DNA of 64,000 nucleotides from Chalciporus piperatus. Taxonomy: Eukaryota > Basidiomycota > Agaricomycetes > Boletales > Boletaceae. Below the pieces are notes generated by a model, which was not told the DNA's origin, did no database searches, and saw only the letters and a list, made by a program, of their open reading frames with translations. The first letter of the stretch is position 1. Each line of letters starts with the position of its first letter. The translations under genes were made by a program, and so were the position numbers. Shown here in pieces: positions 56,990 to 64,000 of the stretch. The DNA is taken from positions 62,001 to 126,000 of the forward strand of contig JBBPTG010000066.1 of NCBI GenBank assembly GCA_038093975.1, read 5' to 3'.

Positions 56990-57465
56990 TGAAACGACTC
57001 AACTCAACTAAGAGCTAAGACTCACACTAGACAATAGCGAGCCGATGTACTTGGCTGAGGTTCGATGAGGAAACTCCAGGAGAACAAGACTGGGGAGTCC
57101 AGTGCTTGTCGACCCAGGTTTATATACTATTGTCAATGTTTGTACATGTTGTGGCTAAACCTTATCGTAGGTGACTGGGTATGACTCATACTGACTACTA
57201 GCCAATGGCATAACTAGCTCTACTGCGGAATGAGTAATCGTGAGTCATATGATGAGTAATGCTGACTGATGCTGACGAGTGAGCGGTGAGTCATCAGTTA
57301 GTAAGCGAAGGTCTAGACCTAGCTTATGTAAGTAAGTCACGTGATGCGATAAGATAAGATAACAAAAGAGAAAGTGAAACGACTAAGTCCAAGAAACGAA
57401 GAGAAACCTAGTAAGCGTAATGGAATGTAGGGATGATTAGGATAAGGAATGGAGCGTTCATAACA
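56990..57465 (-). repeat. Gypsy copy 1, 5' LTR
   Basis: 476 bp with TG...CA ends. It differs from the 3' LTR at about 10 positions plus a 1-bp indel. It contains the TATA box (57119-57126, TATATAAA on the minus strand) and GTCACGTGA at 57336-57344. The sequence just inside it (TTAGAACAAGACTAATA on the minus strand) is not an obvious match to a common tRNA primer site. Confidence 0.92.
57119..57126 (-). promoter_or_regulatory. TATA box in the Gypsy 5' LTR
   Basis: TATATAAA on the minus strand, conserved in position in all LTRs of this family in the window. Transcription should start some 25-35 bases to its left. Confidence 0.65.
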
Positions 57466-57691
57466 GAAACCGGGACATCCAAAACAGCAATGTCCGGTGC
57501 CTAGTACCAAATGCAAGAACTGTGGTTGGTCACGAGGCGAACACAAACGTGCCTGTAAACTTCAGAAGAGACAAGTGAGAGAACTATCTACCGAATCAAG
57601 CACTCTTGAAGGCCGTTCATTTGACGAAATGAAGGCTTACTTCTACGATATGAAAGATATTGAGATGAAGGGAAAAGGCAAAGCGGCCTGA
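57466..57691 (+). pseudogene. gag: Gypsy copy 2, gag C-terminal remnant
   Basis: Starts inside the zinc knuckle (KPGHPKQQCPVPSTKCKNCG) and continues to the gag stop at 57689-57691. The frameshift heptamer GGGAAAA is retained at 57670-57676 in the same phase as in copy 1. About 75 of 399 residues remain. Confidence 0.88.
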
Positions 57692-60600
57692 ATAATCTGG
57701 GCAAACAGACCACAACTAACTCATTAGGAAAATCTGTAAACTATTCACACAGTCAAACGGGGTCTCATGTTGATCATGAGCTTGGCCTGGACTCTAGTCA
57801 GGTGCTTAATTCCGTTTCCATAATCCGATATCTTTCTGAAAACCCAGGACCATGTTACATTCGCACGACAGATCGAGAATTGAAGTTATCAACTTCTATT
57901 GCTTTGCAACGCCTCCCGTCTGCCTTCACACGCGCAGAAGCGCTTCTTGACTCTGGAGCCAATGCCATCTTTGTTGATCGGAGATGGGCTGATAAAATCA
58001 AATTACCCCTCGTACAACTCAGACACCCACTTATGGTATACAATGTGGACGGAACACATAACTCTGCTGGACAGATAACACACTGTGCAGAGATCGTTAT
58101 TCATTTCAACGGACATCGTGAGAAGGCCATTGCCGAAGTCACTGATCTCGGAAAGAATCAGATGATACTAGGATATGCATGGCTGAAGCAACACAATCTG
58201 GAGATAGATTGGAACAAAGGGACGGTCCACATGACTCGTTGTCCTTGCTTGGTCTTGTTCCATCCTATGAGATAAACCGCTGTTCGCACGACAACTTGAT
58301 GATGAAGAACGAAATTCTCTTTGTCACATTAACGCCGCAAAGAAGGATGCATCTGAACCGAAAACGGAAAAGACTCCGGAAGAGCTTGTTCCAAAAGAGT
58401 ATCACAAGTATATTCACCTGTTCAAGAAAAGGGAATCTGAACGCATGCCAACCCGTAAGCCATGGGATCACACAATTGATTTGAAAGACACCTACAAGCC
58501 AAAAAAGGGTCGTCCAATCCCACTCTCTGTCACCGAACAAGAAGAAGTCAGTGCATTCATCGATGATCAGCTCAAGAAAGGATACATTCGTCCCTCCAAA
58601 TCTGAGCAGACTTCTCCCGTGTTCTTCGTTCCCAAGAAGGATGGAAAGAAACGCATGGTTCAAGATTACCGATATCTAAATGAACATACGGTGAAAAACA
58701 ATTATCCGTTACCCCTCATTTCCCAATTGGTTGATAAACTGAAAGGCGCAAAACTGTTTACCAAAATGGACTTATGTGGGGGATACAACAACATCCGCAT
58801 CAAAGAAGGTGATGAATCTAAAGCAGCATTCGTGTGCTTCCGTGGCGCCTTCGAACCCTTGGTCATGTACTTCGGATTATGCAATTCTCCTGCAACATTC
58901 CAGACCATGATGAACGACATCTTCTCGGATATGGAAGACACCGTTGTTGTTTACATCGATGATATCATGATTTTTACCAAATCCGATGACCCTGCTGTGC
59001 ATGCCAAGATAGTCAAGGAAGTTCTTCGTCGTCTAGAAGAGAATGACTTTTTCGTCAAACCAGAGAAATGTGTCTTCCATACCAAAGAAGTAGAATTCTT
59101 AGGAATGACAATTACTCCTGAAGGAATCAGGATAGATGACGATAAGGTCAAGGCAATTACCGAATGGCCAACTCCGACGAATGTCACAGGAGTCAGAAGC
59201 TTTCTTGGATTAGCAAACTTCTATCACCGCTTCATTCAGGATTACACCCAAGTGGCTAGACCCTTAAATGACCTTACCAAGAAAGATGTGAAATTCACAT
59301 GGGAAGATGCACAGCGGAACGCCTTCAACACGTTGAAGAAGAAGTTCATTACTGCCCCCATACTCGCTTTCCCAGACAATGACAAACGCTTCCGTCTAGA
59401 ATCGGACACATCTCATTATGCCACAGGTGCTGTTCTATCTATAGAACAAGGAGACAAATGGCACCCCATCGCGTTCTCTTCCCACTCGATGTCACCGGAA
59501 GAGCGCAACTATCCCATTGCGGATAAAGAGATGCTAAGCGTTATCAGAAGTCTAGAACAATGGAGACATTATCTGGAAGGTTTCAAGCATGAGTTTGAAA
59601 TTTGGAACGATCACGTGAACCTTCAGTTCTTCATGACTCGGCAAGATCTAAATCGACGCCAAGCACATTGGTCTCAATATCTTAGCCGATTCAATTTCAA
59701 ATGGGTACACAAAGCAGGTTTCCAAATGGGAAAAGCTGATGCCTTATCAAGAAGAGAAGATCACGCAATCAGTATTGAAGCAGATAACAAGGCAGTCCTT
59801 GTAATACCTCCGGACAGAATTGCTACCACGTCAACTGTTCAACTCTCAACCGATTCAGATCTAATCAAGGATAGAATCAGAAAAGCAACCTTCAAAATAC
59901 GTGAAACAGAAGTCATGAAACTCTGTAAAGAGCACAGCATTTGTGAAGAGTCTGATGGAATTCTGATTGACAAGAAAGGAAGACTATACGTCCCTGAAGA
60001 AGAAGATCTCCGCATGGAAATTATCCGACTTCATCACGATACACCCGTTGCTGGACACCCCGGATATGAGAAAACAATCAAACTGCTCCAGCGCAGTTAC
60101 GCCTGGCCAGGAATGGCTACGCTCGTAAAAGACTATGTCTCACGCTGTGACAGATGTGCACATTTCAAAGGGATAAACTATGCTCCATCTGGAAAACTTC
60201 GCCCCCTTGAAGTTCTGGACCTTCCCTGGGAGCATATCTCTGCAGATTTCACTACCGATCTGCCACTCTCGAATGGATTCTATTCTATTCTTGTCGTCGT
60301 TGACAGATTCTTCAAAGAAGTCGAATTCATTCCCTGTAACAAGACAGTCACCGCTCTCGATACCACCCGTCTTTACCTAACCCATGTATGGAAACATCAT
60401 AGACTTCCTAAAACCATCATATCGGACCGAGGTCCACAATTCACATCGCAAGTGATGAAAGACATGTGCAAACATCTTGGCATTACACCTAAACTCTCCA
60501 CCGCCTTTCATCCGCAAACTGATGGACAAACTGAACGTATGAATTGAGATCTACAATTGTATCTCCGTCTATTCAAATCAGAAAAACAAGAAGAATGGAC

Positions 60601-61408
60601 TGATTGGTTACCAACCACTCAATTCTCATACAACTCAAAGAAGCAAGCTTCTACATCTAAGGCACCTTTCAACGTCACACACACATATTCTCCAAGGATG
60701 GAAATAGAGAATTACACGTCTAAAGCACCCGCTGCGGCAGACTTCGTTGACACGCTTGCCAACACGTTGAAAGAAACCAAGGATAACATAATAGAAGCTC
60801 AGAAGCGTATGAAGACGCAAGCCGACAAACACCGTTCCGACTCACCATCTTACGAGATTGGTCAGAAAGTATGGTTGTCTACAGCTAATCTCCGCCTGGT
60901 GCAGAGATCGAAGAAACTGTCACCGCGATGGTTGGGCCCTTACGAAATCACAAACCTGATTGGACAGAACGCACTACGTTTGAAGCTTCCTCGTACCATG
61001 AAAATTCACCCCGTCGTTAATGTTTCATGTGTCAAACCATATAAGGACAGGTTACGGAAGCAAACCGTTGATAAACCTGGGCCCGTGATTGTGACAGAAG
61101 ACAGAGATGATGAATATGAGGTGGACTATATCATTGATTCTCGTTTGCAGGGAACAACCCTGAAATACCTCATGCACTGGAAAGGCTACACAGAATCCGA
61201 TCGGACATGGGAACCGAGATCAAATCTCAGAAATGCACAGGATGCATTACGGGAATTCCACAAGATACACCCATCCGCTCCATGATCACTCTGTATGACT
61301 CAGAGTCTATTCGAGTCACTGTTTCAGCCGTATGACAATCTAACGAGTCAGAAGGACGATGGACAAATCAATTGGTTGGATACCGTGCCGGATACCGAAA
61401 AGGTATAA
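57676..61408 (+). pseudogene. pol: Gypsy copy 2, pol with frameshift and nonsense mutation
   Basis: Protease, RT (YIDDIMIF kept), RNase H, integrase and chromodomain are all recognisable and closely similar to copy 1. Three lesions are visible. A 4-nt insertion near 58245 shifts the frame in the protease-RT linker. TGA at 60545-60547 replaces the Arg codon CGA of copy 1 just after QTERMN. The end of the chromodomain region near 61285 is frameshifted. This copy cannot make a full polyprotein. Confidence 0.92.
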
Positions 61409-61471
61409 TAGACTGATGTTTTACGGTCTTCATTCCCACGGACTTTCTTCCCTAAACCACCATCATCACCA

Positions 61472-61897
61472 ATGGATCTCAACGATGTCTACGCTTGGGA
61501 GAATGTCCTCCGAGACATCTTCATTCGAAACTTCACTAGGGATCGAGGCAACTTTGTCCTCTCCCTCATCTTTGCACTCTTTGTCATCTGTAACGGATGG
61601 ATTCTCTGCACGCTACTCCCCTCCCTCCTCACCTTCATCGCTATCGTTGTCGTCACCATCGCCATTCAATATCTCATGTTCGCTCAAATGATCGTCACCA
61701 GACGGTCCACGTCTATTGAGGTTAACTGGGATTGGACGACGAAGTGGATGAAGCTTGTTGTGTGGCATCCTGACCTGAGCAAGTGGGACAACATAATCGA
61801 GGAACAGAATTCTGATCAGCAGGAATGGCCCACCAATTGGCCTGACCTCGCTAATCCTCCTATTCCCGACCCTGAAACAACCCAAAACTCGTATTGA
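61472..61897 (+). pseudogene. Gypsy copy 2, third ORF truncated by an LTR
   Basis: Identical in start to copy 1 (MDLNDVYAWENVLRDIFIRN) with the same two membrane segments and Trp-rich block. After NPPIPDPE the sequence diverges just before the LTR of element 3 at 61895, and it stops inside it. Changes relative to copy 1 in the membrane segments are mostly hydrophobic for hydrophobic. Confidence 0.82.
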
Positions 61898-62389
61898 GAT
61901 CAGGTCTACACTATCGCCAAGTAAAGCGGTTTAGAGGAAGAGAATGGAGAACAACTGAGATAGGACGGTTGAGTCTTGGGGAAAGACCAAGTGAACTAAG
62001 CTGGGGTTACCAGCAGTTCCTTGGGGTTTATATACTATCCTAACTGTTTGTACATGTTTGTATGTACTATAACTAAATAAGGAGTTACCCTGAACCCATG
62101 AGAATAGAAGCGAGATAAGGAGGCTGTGAAGCATAGCCGAGATAGCGGAGATTAAGTACATGAGGTGAAGGGCTGTGGCATAGCCATGCGCAGCACGGAG
62201 ATTAACTGTCAAGGTAAGGCAGTGCGTGAGAATGAATATAACCATAATGGGCGACCATGCGAAGAGTGAAAGTGAATAAGCACGTGTCTGAAAGATAAGA
62301 TGAGAGAGATTAGATAGGATCGAATGGAACGAAACGTTGAAGTCCGAAAAGTGTCTGTGAAGGTGAGAGAACCGTAATGAACCGTAACA
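61895..62389 (-). repeat. 3' LTR of Gypsy element 3 (related family)
   Basis: 495 bp, TGAGATCAGG...CCGTAACA on the plus strand. The core GGTTTATATACTAT holding the TATA box matches the copy 1 LTRs, and the overall layout is the same, but most of the sequence has diverged. It is inserted in the third ORF of copy 2. Confidence 0.85.
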
Positions 62390-62402
62390 CTACCCCCTTC
62401 CT
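62390..62402 (-). other. Polypurine tract of Gypsy element 3
   Basis: AGGAAGGGGGTAG on the minus strand directly before the LTR, equivalent to 49969-49981 in copy 1. Confidence 0.75.
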
Positions 62403-62422
62403 ATGGATCAACTTCCAGGTGA

Positions 62423-62893
62423 TCAGTTTTCACCGTTGTTCGCGTCATGCCACTGCTGCCATCCGTTGGCATCTACGTTCTGAGGGACGTCAAGATGAAC
62501 ATTGACCAGGGTGGGTGATCGTGACGGTTGACGTGAAGCCACTAGGGCTGGGATGGGGTCATCTGCATAGCGAGGGGGGAGGACGTCGGGGTGCATAACT
62601 TTCAAAGTCATCCACATCTCGCTCCACGAGATTTGGTACTCGACGATGGTGGTACGATCCGTTACAAGCATGTGAACGAATCGGAGGGAGGTGTAGAGCA
62701 CTATGAGGGTGACGACCAGCGTGACGACGAGGAGGAGAAGAAGGAGGACATAGACAACGACCGGCATGGCGATTAAGAGGAAGAGGGAGGCGCTGAGGAC
62801 AGTGAGAAGCGCGGTGCGATGAAGCTTGTTGACCGACATGTCGGTCTGAGCGAGGGGACGAGTGTAGGCGACACCGTTAAGGTAAGCGTCCAT
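62423..62893 (-). CDS. Third ORF of Gypsy element 3, small membrane protein
   Basis: 156 residues between pol and the LTR. It starts MDAYLNGVAYTRPLAQTDMS. Hydrophobic segments ALLTVLSASLFLLIAMPVVV and VLLLLLLVVTLVVTLIVLYT follow. The turn MLVTDRTTI and the block WSEMWMTLKVMHPDVLP line up with MIVTRRSTSI and WTTKWMKLVVWHPDLSK of copy 1. Overall identity is low, but length, topology, position and the post-membrane motif are preserved. This argues for a functional family rather than chance. The frame is intact. Confidence 0.75.
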   Translation of the reverse strand: MDAYLNGVAYTRPLAQTDMSVNKLHRTALLTVLSASLFLLIAMPVVVYVLLLLLLVVTLVVTLIVLYTSLRFVHMLVTDRTTIVEYQISWSEMWMTLKVMHPDVLPPRYADDPIPALVASRQPSRSPTLVNVHLDVPQNVDANGWQQWHDANNGEN

Positions 62894-62989
62894 AGTGATT
62901 TAGAACGTATGAAGAGTATTTGTTGGGGAATGAAGGGTGGTGGGTGGGCATCCAGGCCTTATATACGTCTTCCTTCTGTTTTCCTTTGT

Positions 62990-64000
62990 TTATGTGGGCG
63001 CAGCCCGTGTTTTCAGTGTGCTGGACAGGTTTGCCATGAGTTTATCTATTTTGGCTGGACCATTGTCCGTGAGATTTTCTGGACGTTTCTGGAAAAGGAA
63101 TAGGAAATCTGCGGGATTAATGGATAGAGCACGAGGTGCGGCTGGATTCTTTGCGTAGAAGTCCTTCAAGCAGCCCTTGGCATTTGCCAGATTAGCTCTT
63201 GGTTCCCAAGTGCGATCGGTTTCATCATAACCTTTCCAGTGCACGAGGTATTCCAGCTTCTTCCCCTTGTACCGTGTGTCAACAACGTAGTCGACTTCCC
63301 ATTCATTGTCACGTTCTTCCGTAACAAGAACTGGTCCAGGCCGTGCCGTTGGCTGGCCGTCAAGGCGGTCCTTGTAAGGTTTGATTCGACGGACATTAAC
63401 CACAGGGTGAATTCGAATGTCGCGTGGAAGCTGTAGTTTTACTGCATTTGGCCCTGCCAAGGCGATAATTTTAAATGGACCTAGCCATCTTTCAGATAAT
63501 TTGTCTGATGCGCATGTCAAACGTAAGTTTGTGGCTGACAGCATGACTTGCTGTCCTATTTCGTATTCGGGCGCAGCCGAGCGGTGTTTGTCGGCTAGCG
63601 ATTTCATTCGTTCCTGGGCCTTGGCCAGATCCTTTTCTACATCAGCAAGAGTTTTCCGCATCGCGTCTGTGAATGCTTTGGCAGCTGGTGCCTGAGAAGT
63701 GGGAGCATGTGGTTCTGTGCCCATGCGTGGTTCATATGAACGTGTGACTTCGAACGGCGATTTCTTCGTCGAAGTATGATACTTGTTATTGATAGAGAAC
63801 TGGGCGATGGCTAGCCAATCTACCCATTGATTTTGTTTATCGAAGCAGTAGATTCGTAGAAACTTTCCAACTTCTTTGTTTACGATTTCCGATTGTCCGT
63901 CTGTCTGCGGATGGAATGCCGTACTGAGCTTGGTATCAATACCAAGGGCATCATTGATTTCTTTAGCGACTTGTGCCGCGAACTGCGGGCCTCGATCTGA
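62990..64000 (-). CDS. pol: Gypsy element 3 pol, integrase end and chromodomain (partial)
   Basis: Runs off the right end of the window. On the minus strand it enters at SDRGPQFAAQVAKEINDALG with FHPQTDGQSEIVN (integrase core). It continues ADKHRSAAPEYEIGQQVMLS and RWLGPFKIIALAGPNAVKLQ, and ends with a chromodomain (YLVHWKGYDETDRTWEP) and a short tail. The frame is open throughout. Gag, the 5' LTR and most of pol lie outside. Confidence 0.9.
   Translation of the reverse strand, partial: SDRGPQFAAQVAKEINDALGIDTKLSTAFHPQTDGQSEIVNKEVGKFLRIYCFDKQNQWVDWLAIAQFSINNKYHTSTKKSPFEVTRSYEPRMGTEPHAPTSQAPAAKAFTDAMRKTLADVEKDLAKAQERMKSLADKHRSAAPEYEIGQQVMLSATNLRLTCASDKLSERWLGPFKIIALAGPNAVKLQLPRDIRIHPVVNVRRIKPYKDRLDGQPTARPGPVLVTEERDNEWEVDYVVDTRYKGKKLEYLVHWKGYDETDRTWEPRANLANAKGCLKDFYAKNPAAPRALSINPADFLFLFQKRPENLTDNGPAKIDKLMANLSSTLKTRAAPT

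Larger units (their letters stand above)
49492..57465 (-). mobile_element. Chromodomain Gypsy LTR retrotransposon, near-intact copy 1
   Basis: A 7974-bp element reading leftward. In its own order: 5' LTR (56990-57465), a candidate spliced ORF upstream of gag, gag, pol joined by a -1 frameshift signal, a small membrane-protein ORF, a polypurine tract and the 3' LTR (49492-49968). All ORFs are open. The LTRs differ at about 10 substitutions and one 1-bp indel over 476 bp. The five bases outside the two LTRs are GCAAC and GAAAC, not a perfect duplication. The right flank is the middle of gag from another copy of the same family, while the left flank is unrelated. This suggests rearrangement by recombination between copies. 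Confidence 0.92.
57466..61894 (+). mobile_element. Gypsy copy 2, decayed and truncated at both ends
   Basis: Same family as copy 1 but on the plus strand. It begins inside the gag zinc knuckle directly at the LTR of copy 1, so the 5' LTR, the 5' accessory ORF and most of gag are gone. Pol has a 4-nt insertion and a premature stop. The third ORF is interrupted at 61895 by the LTR of a third element, so no 3' LTR of its own is seen. Confidence 0.9.

Overview
The window looks like nuclear DNA of a filamentous basidiomycete, probably a mushroom-forming agaricomycete. Host genes are compact with many short (about 50-65 nt) GT-AG introns. The transposable elements are of fungal and basidiomycete types: a LINE with an RNase H domain, chromodomain Gypsy elements, a PIF/Harbinger element and a Plavaka-type transposon. 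All calls come from reading the sequence and from family knowledge; no search was run, and exon joins are inferred from splice signals and reading frame.

The left 35 kb is mostly housekeeping genes. In order: SEC63 (5'-partial, +), a Mo25/Hym1 gene (+), the large RFC subunit RFC1 (+, apparently short at its N-terminus), a full-length 8.2-kb LINE (-) with target-site duplications, a dispersed non-coding repeat, an unrecognised multi-pass membrane protein gene (+), the RNA polymerase III largest subunit (-), proteasome subunit alpha-1 (+), a small putative mitochondrial protein (-), a RIC8/synembryn gene (+), a nucleolin/Nsr1-like gene with a tandemly duplicated intron-exon unit (-), a Rab escort protein gene (+) and mitochondrial malate dehydrogenase (-). 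Several pairs are divergent over 160-225 bp and look like shared promoters.

From about 35 kb to the end I see no intact host gene. The DNA is a nest of transposons. A truncated Gypsy pol carries a short SINE-like insertion with a poly(A) tail. A Plavaka transposase gene, running leftward from 48979 to 39089, is split twice. A 4.36-kb Harbinger element (20-bp terminal inverted repeats, AAT duplications) sits in its last codons, and that element carries a solo Gypsy LTR. A 2.56-kb foldback element (50-bp perfect terminal inverted repeats) sits in its middle and is filled with satellite-like arrays. Beyond it lie three chromodomain Gypsy copies: one nearly intact (49492-57465, -), one decayed (57466-61894, +), and a third of a related family (61895 to the window end, -) inserted into the second.

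The most unusual content is the Gypsy family. Its best copy carries, besides gag and pol, a candidate spliced ORF upstream of gag ending in membrane segments, and a small membrane-protein ORF between pol and the 3' LTR. That small ORF is recognisably conserved in the diverged third element. A canonical -1 frameshift heptamer (GGGAAAA) sits near the end of gag in both copies that retain this region, and the -1 frame is open straight into pol.
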